Positions 52,214 through 61,052 of a stretch of 64,000 bases of DNA are shown piece by piece. A program made the position numbers and the translations under genes. The stretch lies in NCBI GenBank assembly GCA_016458225.1, contig JAEMGR010000007.1, positions 124,001-188,000 of the forward strand, in the 5' to 3' direction. This DNA comes from Myxococcaceae bacterium JPH2 (GTDB lineage Bacteria > Myxococcota > Myxococcia > Myxococcales > Myxococcaceae). Within the stretch, counting starts at the first letter, position 1; every line of letters starts with the position of its first letter. The notes beneath the pieces were generated by a model. It saw nothing but the letters and a program-made list of their open reading frames with translations. It was not told where the DNA came from and searched no databases.

Positions 52214-53267
52214 GGCTCACCTCCGCGAAGTAACCGCGCAGGAGCGAGCCATAGAAGGCGATGCCCGCCTCCAGCTCCGCGCGCGTGAGGAACTCATTGG
52301 CCTGATGGCTGCGGTGCGTGTCGCCCGGGCCCACCTTCACCGTGGGCACGCTGCCCAGGAAGGCCCAGTCGGACGCGGTGCTGGAGCCCACCGGGCCCAC
52401 GCCCGAGGCCGCCACGGCCGCGCGGACGATGGGCTCGGACGCCGAGGTGGACTTGGGCAGATAGCGCGCCGAGTGCACGCGCACGTCGCTCTCCAGCACG
52501 CCGGCCACATGCTGCGCCACCTGCGCGTGGTCCATGCCCGGGGTGGTGCGCAGGTCCACGAAGAACTCGCACTGGTCCGGCACCTGATTGCGCGAAATCC
52601 CGCCGGACACCTGCGTCACCTGCGGCCGCGCCTCGCCCAGCAGCTCGTGCGCGGGGAAGCGCAGCTCGGACAGGACGTGGATGTCTCGCGCCGCGCGGTG
52701 GATGGCGTTGTCCGCGCCGTTGGCGTGCGCGTGCGCCACGTGGCCGCTGCGCCCGTGGGCCACGCATTTGAGCAGCAGCATGCCTCGCTGCGCCGTGCAC
52801 GGCTTGAGGCCCGTGGGCTCGCCCACCACCGCCGCGTCGAGCGGTCCCAGCTCGGACAGCATCGTGCCCAGGCCCGCGCCGCCCGTCTCCTCCTCGGCGG
52901 TGAAGGCGAACACGACCTCTCCGCCCGCGGGCGCGCCCTCGCGCAGGAAGGTCCGCGCGGTGAGCAGCATGGAGGCCACGCAGCCCTTGGCGTCATTGGC
53001 GCCCAGGCCGTACAGCGCGTCGTCCTTCCAGACCGGCACGTGCGGATCCGTGTTCCACCCGGCGCACGGCTTCACCGTGTCCAGGTGGGAGTTGACGAGC
53101 AGCCGCCGCGGCCCGCTCCCCACCGAGAACCACACGTTGTGGCCCTGGCGGTGCACGCGCGCACCCCAGCCCTCGGCCCAAGTGCTGACGGTGTCCGCCA
53201 GCCGGGCCTCATCGCCCGAGACGCTGGGCGTGGCCACCAGCGCGGTGAGGAGCTCTTCCGGCTTCAT
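52206..53267 (-). CDS. argE: M20 family N-acyl-citrulline/ornithine deacylase
   Basis: A 353-residue di-zinc peptidase-fold enzyme. VNSHLDTVKPC (His and Asp), GLGANDAKGCVAS, and the catalytic Glu pair in FAFTAEEETGGAG are visible. In operons with an N-acyl-ornithine transcarbamylase its substrate is N-acyl-citrulline. Overlaps argB by 4 bases. Which acyl group it removes follows from the transcarbamylase. Confidence 0.9.
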   Translation of the reverse strand: MKPEELLTALVATPSVSGDEARLADTVSTWAEGWGARVHRQGHNVWFSVGSGPRRLLVNSHLDTVKPCAGWNTDPHVPVWKDDALYGLGANDAKGCVASMLLTARTFLREGAPAGGEVVFAFTAEEETGGAGLGTMLSELGPLDAAVVGEPTGLKPCTAQRGMLLLKCVAHGRSGHVAHAHANGADNAIHRAARDIHVLSELRFPAHELLGEARPQVTQVSGGISRNQVPDQCEFFVDLRTTPGMDHAQVAQHVAGVLESDVRVHSARYLPKSTSASEPIVRAAVAASGVGPVGSSTASDWAFLGSVPTVKVGPGDTHRSHQANEFLTRAELEAGIAFYGSLLRGYFAEVSRG

Positions 53268-54193
53268 CCCTGCGCCGCCTCGCCGTGCTTCTGCGGGTGC
53301 TCGCGCACCACCATCGTGCCGCTGCCCTCGTTGGTGAAGACCTCCTCGAGGAGCGCGTCCGGCTGCATGCCGCTGACCAGGTGCACGCTGCCCACGCCGC
53401 CCACCAGCGCGTGACGGATGGCATGGGCCTTGGGGCGCATGCCGCCGGCGAGCCGGCCTTCGACCTCGAGCGACGCCAGGTCGGCCAGGGTCGCCAGGGT
53501 GATGAGCGAGGACGGATCCGTGTGGTCCTTCAGGAGGCCGGGCACCTGCACGAGGAAGAAGAGCTTCTCCGCGTTGAGCGCCACGGCGAGCGAGGCCGCC
53601 ACGGTGTCCGCGTTGGTGTTGTACACGGCGCCGTCCAGGCCGCCCGACAGCGGGGCCACCACGGGGACGTAGTCCGCCTGCCGCAGGTGCTCCACGACGC
53701 GCGTGTCCACCGACTCGATGTCACCCACCAGGCCGTAGTCCACCACGCGGCCCTCGGTGGAGCCCGGCTCCGTCACGAGGACGGGCGGACGCTTGCGCGC
53801 CTTGAGGAGGCCCGCGTCCACGCCGCTCAGGCCCACCGCGGGCACGCCCGCCGCCTGCAGGTCCGCCAAGAGGTCCGTGTGCAGCTTGCCCGCGAGCACC
53901 ATCTTCGCCGCGTCCAGCACGGGCGCGGACGTCACGCGCCGGCCGGCCACCTTCTCCACCGGGAGGTGGAGCGCGTCGCAGAGCGCGTCCAGCTCCGGGC
54001 CGCCGCCGTGCACCACCACGGGGCGGATGGCGAACGTCCACAGGAGGGCGATCTGCTCGCACACCGCGCGCCGGGTGCGCGGGTCGCTGAGCACGGGGCC
54101 TCCCAGCTTCACCACGAACGTCTTGCGGCGGAACTGCCGCACATAGCGCGCGGCGTGGCGAAGGGCGGCGTAGGGATCGGGCGACAGGGGCAC
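53264..54193 (-). CDS. argB: N-acylglutamate kinase
   Basis: A 309-residue amino-acid kinase with GTG start 54193. FVVKLGGPVLSD, VVVHGGGPELDAL and NTNADTVAASLAVALNAEKL are the family blocks. It phosphorylates N-acyl-glutamate. Starts 55 bases after the transcarbamylase stop. The N-terminal extension (~20 residues) may serve arginine feedback. Confidence 0.94.
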   Translation of the reverse strand: MPLSPDPYAALRHAARYVRQFRRKTFVVKLGGPVLSDPRTRRAVCEQIALLWTFAIRPVVVHGGGPELDALCDALHLPVEKVAGRRVTSAPVLDAAKMVLAGKLHTDLLADLQAAGVPAVGLSGVDAGLLKARKRPPVLVTEPGSTEGRVVDYGLVGDIESVDTRVVEHLRQADYVPVVAPLSGGLDGAVYNTNADTVAASLAVALNAEKLFFLVQVPGLLKDHTDPSSLITLATLADLASLEVEGRLAGGMRPKAHAIRHALVGGVGSVHLVSGMQPDALLEEVFTNEGSGTMVVREHPQKHGEAAQG

Positions 54194-54248
54194 GGAGGAC
54201 CTCGGGAGTCTGAAGGCTGAAGAAGAAGGGAAGGGGAACGGCGCGCGC

Positions 54249-55253
54249 TCAGGCGAACCGCATCCAGTTCAGGAGGGCGCGCTGCACGTGGTAGCGGTTG
54301 CCCGCCTCGTCCACGACGCGGCTGCTCGGATGGTCGAGCACCTCGTCGGACACCTCCACGTTGCGGCGCACCGGCAGGCAGTGCAGGAAGGCTGCGTCCT
54401 TGGCCGCCTGGGCCATGTGCCGGCGCGTGGGCATCCAGCCCGAGTACGACGCGAGCAGCGTGGCCACGTCCGCCGGAGTGAAGGCCGACTCGGCGCTGGG
54501 GCCCCAGGACTTCGCGTACACCGCGCGGCTGCCCGCGAGCGCCTCATCCTGGTCGTGCGTGTACGTGATGCTGCCGCCCGTCGCCTTGGCGTAGGCCTCG
54601 GCCTCGGCCCGCACGGCCGGATGCAGCTCGAACCCGGGGGGATGCGCCACGCGCACCTCGCAGCCCGCGGCCGCGGCCGACAGCAGGAACGAGTTGGGCA
54701 CCGCCTTGGGCAGCGGCTTGATGTGCGGCGCCCAGGTGAGCGTCACCGGCAGCTTGCGCGTGCTGCCGAACGTCTCGCGCAGCGTGAGCACGTCCGCCAG
54801 ACCCTGGCACGGGTGCTCGCGCGCGGACTCCATGCTCACCACCGGAACGGTCGCCCACTTGCGGAAGGCGTTGATGACCGGATCCACCTCGTCCTCCGCG
54901 TCACCGCCGCCCTGGGAGAACGTGCGCACGCCGAGCATGTTCACGAAGCGCGACAGCACCGGCGCCGCTTCCTTGATGTGCTCCGCGCGGTCCGCGTTCA
55001 TCACCGCGCCCGGCCGGTCCTCCAGCTTCCACACGCCAGAGCCCACATCCAGGACGATGGCGTGCCCACCCGCGCGCAGCATCACCGCCTCGAACGAGGT
55101 GCGCGTGCGCAGCGACGGATTGAAGAACACCATGCCCAGGAGCTTCCCCGCGAAGATGGCGCCGGGGTCCTGCTGCTTCCAGGCCGCGGCCTGCGCCAGC
55201 ACCGCTTCGACGCCCTCGGGGCCCAGGTCCAGGATGCGAGTGACATGCTTCAT
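54249..55253 (-). CDS. argF': N-acyl-ornithine carbamoyltransferase (predicted succinyl-ornithine type)
   Basis: A 334-residue transcarbamylase from ATG 55253 (GGGGAG upstream). Carbamoyl phosphate site FFNPSLRTRTSFE (43-55); Trp75 and HPCQGLADVL; HCLPVRRNVEVSDEVLDHP and DEAGNRYHVQ near the end. These, with LTWAPHIKPLPKAVPNS and YAKSWG, mark the acetylornithine/succinylornithine transcarbamylase family, not ordinary ArgF. Aligned with Xanthomonas AOTCase from memory, the key Glu92 corresponds to Ala90 here (PGAVMNADRAEHIKE). Published mutagenesis (E92A/S/P/V) converts the Xanthomonas enzyme to N-succinylornithine use. So the pathway is likely succinylated. First gene of the leftward operon. 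Confidence 0.92.
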   Translation of the reverse strand: MKHVTRILDLGPEGVEAVLAQAAAWKQQDPGAIFAGKLLGMVFFNPSLRTRTSFEAVMLRAGGHAIVLDVGSGVWKLEDRPGAVMNADRAEHIKEAAPVLSRFVNMLGVRTFSQGGGDAEDEVDPVINAFRKWATVPVVSMESAREHPCQGLADVLTLRETFGSTRKLPVTLTWAPHIKPLPKAVPNSFLLSAAAAGCEVRVAHPPGFELHPAVRAEAEAYAKATGGSITYTHDQDEALAGSRAVYAKSWGPSAESAFTPADVATLLASYSGWMPTRRHMAQAAKDAAFLHCLPVRRNVEVSDEVLDHPSSRVVDEAGNRYHVQRALLNWMRFA

Positions 55254-55296
55254 CGGTTGCGCTCCCCGGCCAGGCCGGTCAGTGGCTGGAAATTTG

Positions 55297-55421
55297 TGAA
55301 TATGCACGCAATCTCGTGCATAAATGACGAATTCGGGCGGATATTATGCACAACGGCGCGGCGCGCAAGAAGATTCTGGGGAGCCTATGCAGTGGCTTGC
55401 ACGCGTATTCACTCGCATGCA
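55297..55421. promoter_or_regulatory. ArgR operator region between argF' and argR
   Basis: TATGCACG (55301-55308) and CGTGCATA (55315-55322) form a perfect 8-bp inverted repeat with a 6-base spacer. Further TATGCA half-sites lie at 55345-55350 and 55386-55391, and TGCACGCG (55398-55405) with CGCATGCA (55414-55421) is a second near-palindrome. This spacing and number of boxes is typical of ARG boxes, controlling both the arg operon and argR itself. Confidence 0.7.
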
Positions 55422-55433
55422 TGGTGAAGGGGC

Positions 55434-55859
55434 ATGAAGAACCTGGACGACGCGATCCTCCGCCTCATCTCCGAGCGTGAAATCACGGACCAGTCAGTGC
55501 TGCAGGAGCTGCTGGAGGCGGGCGGCCACGAGCCGAGCCAGTCCACGCTGTCTCGGCGCTTGAAGAAGCTGAACGTGCAGAAGGTGAACGGGCGCTACCA
55601 GCGGGTGGAGGCGCCGGTGGCCCGCGTGCCTGAGCGCCCGCGGGTGTCCATCATCGAAGCGCCGCCGAACATGTTGGTGCTGAAGACCGCGCCTGGGTAC
55701 GCGCAGATTTTCGCGCTCGCGTTGGACCGGGAGCAGGAGCTGCCGGGACTTGCGGGGACGGTGGCGGGAGACGACACCATCTTCGTGGCGGTGAGAGACC
55801 CGTCGCTCTTGCGCGAGGTCCGCGCCGCCGTCGAGCGGCTGACCACGCAGGGCCCCTGA
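55434..55859 (+). CDS. argR: arginine repressor
   Basis: A 141-residue ArgR. N-terminal winged helix with SQSTLSRRLKKLNVQKVNGRY, C-terminal arginine-binding/oligomerisation domain PGYAQIFALALDREQELPGL and GTVAGDDTIFVAVRD. Divergent from the arginine operon across the operator cluster. Acts as arginine-dependent repressor of the operon and probably of itself. Confidence 0.95.
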   Translation: MKNLDDAILRLISEREITDQSVLQELLEAGGHEPSQSTLSRRLKKLNVQKVNGRYQRVEAPVARVPERPRVSIIEAPPNMLVLKTAPGYAQIFALALDREQELPGLAGTVAGDDTIFVAVRDPSLLREVRAAVERLTTQGP

Positions 55860-56000
55860 GCGCGCGCGGTCTCGTCCCAGCTCGGGCGTGCTTCGTCCCG
55901 CGCGGGGGTGTGTTCGTCACATTCCTCCTGGCCTCGGGTGGCATCGCGCGTATGCCCCCTGCCGCGTGCGCGTCGCACGTATGCATTCCAGGGGGATCAC

Positions 56001-57842
56001 ATGTCACTCGTGAAGTCGTTCAAGAGCTTGTTCCTGGCGGGGGCCGTGGGCCTGCTGTCCCTGCCGGGTTGCCAGGGCGCGGACTCATCCGTGGAGGGGG
56101 GCACGGAGGAGACGGGCGCCAGCGCGCAGCCATTGTGTGGGGTCACGATGGTTCCCACGATGACGAGCGCGACCGCGCCCTCGGGCCTCGTGACCGCGTC
56201 GGGTGTCTTCAGCACCGGCTATCCGGCGTGGCAGGCGTTCGACGCGAGCATTCCCTCGATGTGGATCTCCCAGGAGGGCCAGACGCCCGCGTGGCTGGCG
56301 TATGAGTGGACGGATGCGCCGCGCACGGTCCAGTCCTATGCCATCCAGTACAGCAACGGGAGCATCACCACCCGCGCGCCGAAGAACTGGACCTTCGAGG
56401 GCTGGAACGGCAGCGCCTGGGTGGTGCTCGATACGCGCACGAACCAGGTGAACTGGGGCGGTGGCGAGCGGCGCGCGTTCACGCTCTCCACGCCGGCGAC
56501 GTATCGCAAGTTCCGCATCAACATCTCGGATGACAATGACACCCGGGCGGGCATCGTCGTCATCTCCATGGGGACGCTGGAGCTGATTGGCTGTGCTCCC
56601 ACGCCCCTCAACGCGCTCTGGGTCAAGACGCAGGGCGCGACGGATGGCTTCACGCGCAACCACGACCTCGTGGGGGACCTGGCCGGGCGCACCTATGTGA
56701 CGGGCATGACGAACGTGGGGCTCGAGGGGAGCGCTGCCGTGGGCCCCATGGACGCCTTCCTCAACGCGTACAACTCCAGCGGCAACAAGATCTTCAACGT
56801 GCAGATTGGCGTCCCGAACGGAGCCACGGTCGGCTACGGCATCGCGCGCAACAGCACCTACGAGGAGATCTACGTCACGGGCCTCACGGATGGCTCGGTG
56901 GACGGAGCCCCGAACTCAGGTGGCCGGGACTTCTTCCTCACCAAGTATCGCTACACGGGCGTGCGCCAGTGGACTCGCCAGTTGGGCGTGGCGGGAGCGC
57001 AGACCGAGGGCTACGGCGTGGCCGTGGACGGCTCGAACAACTCGTTCGTGGTGGGCTCGGTCAACGCGGGCCTGGATGGCAACGTGAGGACGGGGCGCTA
57101 CGACGCGTTCGTGACGAAGTATGACACCTCGGGCAACAAGCAGTGGACGCGCCAGGTCGGGGCGACGAGTCAGGACACCATCGGCCGCCGAGCCGCCGCG
57201 GACGCCTCTGGGAATGTGTATGTCTCGGGTTGGACCACGGGCGGCCTGGATGGCAATACGCGCATCGGTGGCCAGGACTTCTTCGTCGTGAAGTACAACG
57301 CGGCGGGCGTGAAGCAGTGGACCCGGCAGAACAGCGCGCCGGGGGGCTCGGCCTCGCTGTATGGCTCGGCGGTGGATGCCGCGGGTGATGTCTATCTCAC
57401 GGGCTATGTGAATGGCCCCATCGATGGCAACCCGACGGGCAATCGCGTGACGACCTTCCTCGCGAAGTACAACGCGGCGGGCGTGAAGCAGTGGACGCGG
57501 CAGTTCGGCTCGGCCTCGGGCACGTATGGCAATGCGCTCTTCATCGATGACAGCGGTGTGTATGTATCCGGCTCGGGGGCGGGGGATGTGTCCAACTCCG
57601 CGAGCACGGGCTCGGAGCTGCATCCGTTCATCGCGAAGTTCGACACCGCGGGCACCCTCCAGTGGGTCTCCCAGCAGCCGCTGGCGACCAAGGGCGGCGT
57701 CGATCAGCGGGTCTTCAACATGGGCATGTCGATTGACGAGGCGGGCAACTTCTACATGGCGGGCTATCTGTACGGGGACTACGGCGGCAACACGCTGAAG
57801 GGCAACCCGGACGGCTACGTGATGAAGCTGCCGCCTCACTGA
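56001..57842 (+). CDS. lipoprotein with discoidin-like domain and SBBP propeller repeats
   Basis: A 613-residue protein from ATG 56001. Lipobox LPGC near 24. A discoidin/F5-8C-like domain (~45-200, PAWQAFDASIPSMWISQEGQ, KFRINISDDND) is followed by about seven SBBP-type repeats of ~55 residues with the recurrent QWTRQ... and G-NVYVSGW-type blocks. Common in myxobacterial cell-surface proteins; probably binds carbohydrate or protein at the surface. The 141 bases before it have no gene. Confidence 0.8.
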   Translation: MSLVKSFKSLFLAGAVGLLSLPGCQGADSSVEGGTEETGASAQPLCGVTMVPTMTSATAPSGLVTASGVFSTGYPAWQAFDASIPSMWISQEGQTPAWLAYEWTDAPRTVQSYAIQYSNGSITTRAPKNWTFEGWNGSAWVVLDTRTNQVNWGGGERRAFTLSTPATYRKFRINISDDNDTRAGIVVISMGTLELIGCAPTPLNALWVKTQGATDGFTRNHDLVGDLAGRTYVTGMTNVGLEGSAAVGPMDAFLNAYNSSGNKIFNVQIGVPNGATVGYGIARNSTYEEIYVTGLTDGSVDGAPNSGGRDFFLTKYRYTGVRQWTRQLGVAGAQTEGYGVAVDGSNNSFVVGSVNAGLDGNVRTGRYDAFVTKYDTSGNKQWTRQVGATSQDTIGRRAAADASGNVYVSGWTTGGLDGNTRIGGQDFFVVKYNAAGVKQWTRQNSAPGGSASLYGSAVDAAGDVYLTGYVNGPIDGNPTGNRVTTFLAKYNAAGVKQWTRQFGSASGTYGNALFIDDSGVYVSGSGAGDVSNSASTGSELHPFIAKFDTAGTLQWVSQQPLATKGGVDQRVFNMGMSIDEAGNFYMAGYLYGDYGGNTLKGNPDGYVMKLPPH

Positions 57843-57983
57843 GGTGCCCTGGGGGGAAGCCCCGGCGTGGCCTGTCCTGGCGCGTCGGGGTGTGTTTGTT
57901 CAGAAGTGTCCGGCCCGCTTGCGCCCATTCGAGGGCGCGAGTTTCACGTGCCATGCGGGAGCGGCCGTGGGAGTAAGGGCGCT

Positions 57984-59483
57984 GTGTCGGAACTCGTGAC
58001 GCACTTCGAGCCACAGCCTGCCCCGGACGAGGTGCCGACGCGGCTGCCCAGCCCGTTCCGTGAGGATGCACCGCATCCTCTGGCGCTCCGCGCGGCCGAG
58101 GCGCTTCAGCGTGACCTTCGTCGCGGTGTCATCGCGCCGGGCGTTGACGTCCGCGCGCTGGAGGGGGCGGGGCAGGGGAAGATGTTCGGGGTCCTGGTGG
58201 TCGCCTCACGAGACGGACGCATCGGATATCTGCGCGCCTTCTCGGGGATGCTCGCGGAGCGTTGGTGGATCGCGGGGTATGTGCCGCCGCTGTTCGACGC
58301 GGTGGCCCGAGAGACGCTCTGGGAGACGGGGGATGCCACGCTGGCGCTGTTGTCCGAGCAGTACGCCGCGCTGACCCACGGTCCAGAAGTGACGGCGCTG
58401 CGCGAACGTCTGTCTGAGTTGGATTCAGCACGCAGCGCTCCCGATGCGGGGGGCGTTCGAAATGCATTGAATGGGCTCGCCGCGCGCCGCGAGAACGTCG
58501 CGCGGGCCCGGGCCGAGTTCTCGCGCGAGCTGTGGCGGCGCAATGCCCGGACGTATGTCTTTCGCAACGCGCGCGGGGAGCAACAGACGCTGGAGGCGAT
58601 GTATGCGCCGCTCGCGCCTCCGGGGGGAGCGGGTGATTGCGCGGCGCCCAAGCTCCTCGGTGCTGCGTATGGGTTGGGATTGCGTCCCATCGCGTTCGCG
58701 GAGTTCTGGTGGGGTGGGGCGCCCGCGTCAGGAGACCGGCGCGAAGGGGCGTTCTATCCCGCGTGTCGAGCCAAGTGCGGAGACGTCCTGCCCTTCATGC
58801 TCCAGGGCTTGGATGCCGAGCCCGCGCCGCTCATCGAGACTGTTTCCACGGAGGCGCTGCGCTTCCGATTCGAGGACCCGTGGTTGCTGGTGCTGGAGAA
58901 GCCCGCGGGATTGCCCTGTTCGCAGAATCGCCACGCGCGTGAGCGCGACTCCGTGATGACCCGGCTGCGTCAACACCCTCGCCAGGTCATGACGCCACAC
59001 TTCGCGAGGCGCTTGGACTCGGAGACGTCGGGCCTCATGGTGGTGAGCAAGGACGCCCAGACGCACGCCTCGCTCATGCGTCAGTTCGCGCTCCACGAGG
59101 CGCACGTCACCGCGAAGGCCTGGGTGCAGGGGCGTCCGACGGGTGAGCAAGGCCTCATCACATTGCCGCTCGCTTCGCGAGGCGCGGACGAGGACGCAGT
59201 CGCTGTCGTGGAGCCAACCCGAGGCAAGCGAGCCATCACCGAGTGGCGCGTCGTGCGGCGAGAAGAGGCGCGGACGCTCGTGGAGCTGCGGCCTCGGACG
59301 GAGCTTCCCCGTCAACTCCGAGTGCACGCGGCGCACCCGCTCGGACTGGGTGCCCCCATTGTCGGAGACCGCGGCGCGGGTGTGGAAGGGGCGCGACTCC
59401 TGCTTCACGTGGATGCGCTGTCCTTCCGTCATCCCCACACGGGCGAGCGCCTCACGTTCGACAGCCCGCCGCCCTTCGTGTGA
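57984..59483 (+). CDS. RluA-family pseudouridine synthase with N-terminal extension
   Basis: A 499-residue protein; GTG 57984 (SELVTHFEPQP) is preferred over an in-frame ATG 39 codons upstream. Residues ~1-290 are an extra domain that contains GAGDCAAPKLLGAAYGLG and CRAKCGDVLPFML (Cys residues). The synthase domain follows, with catalytic Asp345 in ARRLDSETSGLMVVSK. This extended form occurs in Bacteroidetes, Vibrio and myxobacteria. RNA target unknown. Confidence 0.85.
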   Translation: MSELVTHFEPQPAPDEVPTRLPSPFREDAPHPLALRAAEALQRDLRRGVIAPGVDVRALEGAGQGKMFGVLVVASRDGRIGYLRAFSGMLAERWWIAGYVPPLFDAVARETLWETGDATLALLSEQYAALTHGPEVTALRERLSELDSARSAPDAGGVRNALNGLAARRENVARARAEFSRELWRRNARTYVFRNARGEQQTLEAMYAPLAPPGGAGDCAAPKLLGAAYGLGLRPIAFAEFWWGGAPASGDRREGAFYPACRAKCGDVLPFMLQGLDAEPAPLIETVSTEALRFRFEDPWLLVLEKPAGLPCSQNRHARERDSVMTRLRQHPRQVMTPHFARRLDSETSGLMVVSKDAQTHASLMRQFALHEAHVTAKAWVQGRPTGEQGLITLPLASRGADEDAVAVVEPTRGKRAITEWRVVRREEARTLVELRPRTELPRQLRVHAAHPLGLGAPIVGDRGAGVEGARLLLHVDALSFRHPHTGERLTFDSPPPFV

Positions 59484-59530
59484 TGCGCCACGGGTGACGA
59501 CTGCCCGAGGTCGTGAGTGCCCGACCTGTG

Positions 59531-59998
59531 TCAGCCCATCGCGAGGCGACTGCCCGCCAGCAGGGTGAGCCCGTCTTCGAACAGCGCGGCGACGACATCC
59601 GGCACGTGCAGCCGCTCCGTGGCGAGTTGGCGCAACCCATAGAACGCGAACGATGAGGCGAGCGCCGCAAGACCGCCCATGACGGCAAAGGCGAACACGG
59701 GCTGTCGCTTCGCACGCGCGAGCGCCGCACCCGTGAAGGCCCCCGAGGCCAGTCGTCCCGCGAGCGCGGGAGGGGCAATCCTCGGCGGCGCGAAGGGGAG
59801 CTTGTCCACGAGGAACTCGCCCGCCGCCAAGGCCGTGAGGAGCCGCGCCACCCGACGTGTCTTGCTGGCCCGTCCCCACCTCCACCCGAGTTGCTCATGG
59901 CGTGCGAGCCGGTGCTCCAAGAACGCGGGCGCGGAGAGCGACCTCATGCCCGCGACGACTCCAAACCCCGTGGCCCTCAGTGCCTCGCGTGTTTGCAT
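59531..59998 (-). CDS. DUF4126-like membrane protein
   Basis: A 155-residue protein from ATG 59998 (MQTREALRATGFGVVAGMRS). The family pattern GxxAGMRSLSAPA, a mid-length DKLPFAPPR region and Gly-rich helices (FTGAALARAKRQPVFAFAVM) fit DUF4126, a membrane family without known function. Convergent with the pseudouridine synthase, 47 bases apart, and divergent from purU. Confidence 0.6.
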   Translation of the reverse strand: MQTREALRATGFGVVAGMRSLSAPAFLEHRLARHEQLGWRWGRASKTRRVARLLTALAAGEFLVDKLPFAPPRIAPPALAGRLASGAFTGAALARAKRQPVFAFAVMGGLAALASSFAFYGLRQLATERLHVPDVVAALFEDGLTLLAGSRLAMG

Positions 59999-60113
59999 GC
60001 GCTCGCTCCCCCTCGACAGCAGGGTAGGGCGCGAGGTCTGCCCAGGGGACCCCATGGCGAGCAGGCGGGCGCCAGCCCGGATGTCATGAGGTAGTGTCGG
60101 CGGAGACTTCCCC

Positions 60114-60980
60114 ATGACAACCGAAACGCCCCCGGAATACACCCTCACGCTCTCTTGCCCGGACCGCCGTGGCCTCGTCCACGCTGTCTCGGGATTCCTC
60201 GCCGAGCACGACTGCAACATCCTCGACAGCGCCCAGTACGGCGACCACCAGACGGGCCTGTTCTTCATGCGCGTGCACTTCGCGGACGAGCATGCGCGCC
60301 GCGACCACGCCGCCCTGAGTCGTGCCTTCGCGCCGCTCGCCGAGCGCTTCGCCATGACGTGGCACTTGCACGAGGCCGCGGTGAAGCCTCGCGTGCTCAT
60401 CCTCGTGTCGAAGATTGGCCACTGCTTGAATGACCTGCTGTATCGCTACCGCAGCGGCATCCTGCCGGTGGAGATCCCCGCCATCGTGTCCAACCACATG
60501 GACTTCTACCAACTGGCGGCGTCCCACAACGTCCCGTTCCATCACCTGCCCGTCACTGCCGCCACCAAGGCGCAGCAGGAGGCGCGGCTGATGGAGTTGG
60601 TGCGGGAGCACCGCATCGACCTGGTCGTGCTCGCGCGCTACATGCAGATCCTCTCGCCCGAGACGTGCGAGGCCCTGCGTGGCCGGCTCATCAACATCCA
60701 CCACTCGTTCCTGCCCAGCTTCAAGGGCGCGCGCCCGTATCAGCAGGCGCACGACCGAGGCGTGAAGCTCATCGGAGCGACCGCGCACTTCGTGACGAGC
60801 GACCTGGACGAGGGACCCATCATCGAGCAGGGCGTGGAGCGCGTGGACCACACCATGACCGCCGAAGAGCTGACCGCCTTGGGCCGCGACGTGGAATGCG
60901 TCGTGCTCGCCCGCGCGGTGACGTGGTTCGTGCAGCACCGCATCCTGCTCAACGGCCACAAGACCGTTGTCTTCCGCTGA
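60114..60980 (+). CDS. purU: formyltetrahydrofolate deformylase
   Basis: A 288-residue PurU. N-terminal ACT domain (YTLTLSCPDRRGLVHAVSGF), then the formyltransferase-fold domain with Asn/His/Asp in NIHHSFLPSFKGARPYQQA and FVTSDLDEGPIIEQGVERV. It hydrolyses 10-formyl-THF to formate and THF, balancing one-carbon pools. A strong hairpin follows. Length is standard. Confidence 0.95.
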   Translation: MTTETPPEYTLTLSCPDRRGLVHAVSGFLAEHDCNILDSAQYGDHQTGLFFMRVHFADEHARRDHAALSRAFAPLAERFAMTWHLHEAAVKPRVLILVSKIGHCLNDLLYRYRSGILPVEIPAIVSNHMDFYQLAASHNVPFHHLPVTAATKAQQEARLMELVREHRIDLVVLARYMQILSPETCEALRGRLINIHHSFLPSFKGARPYQQAHDRGVKLIGATAHFVTSDLDEGPIIEQGVERVDHTMTAEELTALGRDVECVVLARAVTWFVQHRILLNGHKTVVFR

Positions 60981-60994
60981 CGCAGAAGACGCGA

Positions 60995-61026
60995 AGGGCC
61001 CGAAACCCCCTGGGGTTCCGGGCCCT
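60995..61026. terminator. bidirectional terminator between purU and clpB
   Basis: AGGGCCCGAAACCCC (60995-61009) pairs with GGGGTTCCGGGCCCT (61012-61026), one mismatch, with a very short loop. It lies between convergent genes 15 bases after purU and 27 before the clpB stop. Confidence 0.7.
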
Positions 61027-61052
61027 GTTCCTGCCCTGCCGCGAGCGCCGCG

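Noticed and set aside
54249-55253. Ordinary ornithine carbamoyltransferase (argF)
   Set aside because: Motifs HCLPVRRNV, YAKSWG and the LTWAPHIKPLP block belong to the N-acyl-ornithine class, and an argE-type deacylase is in the same operon.
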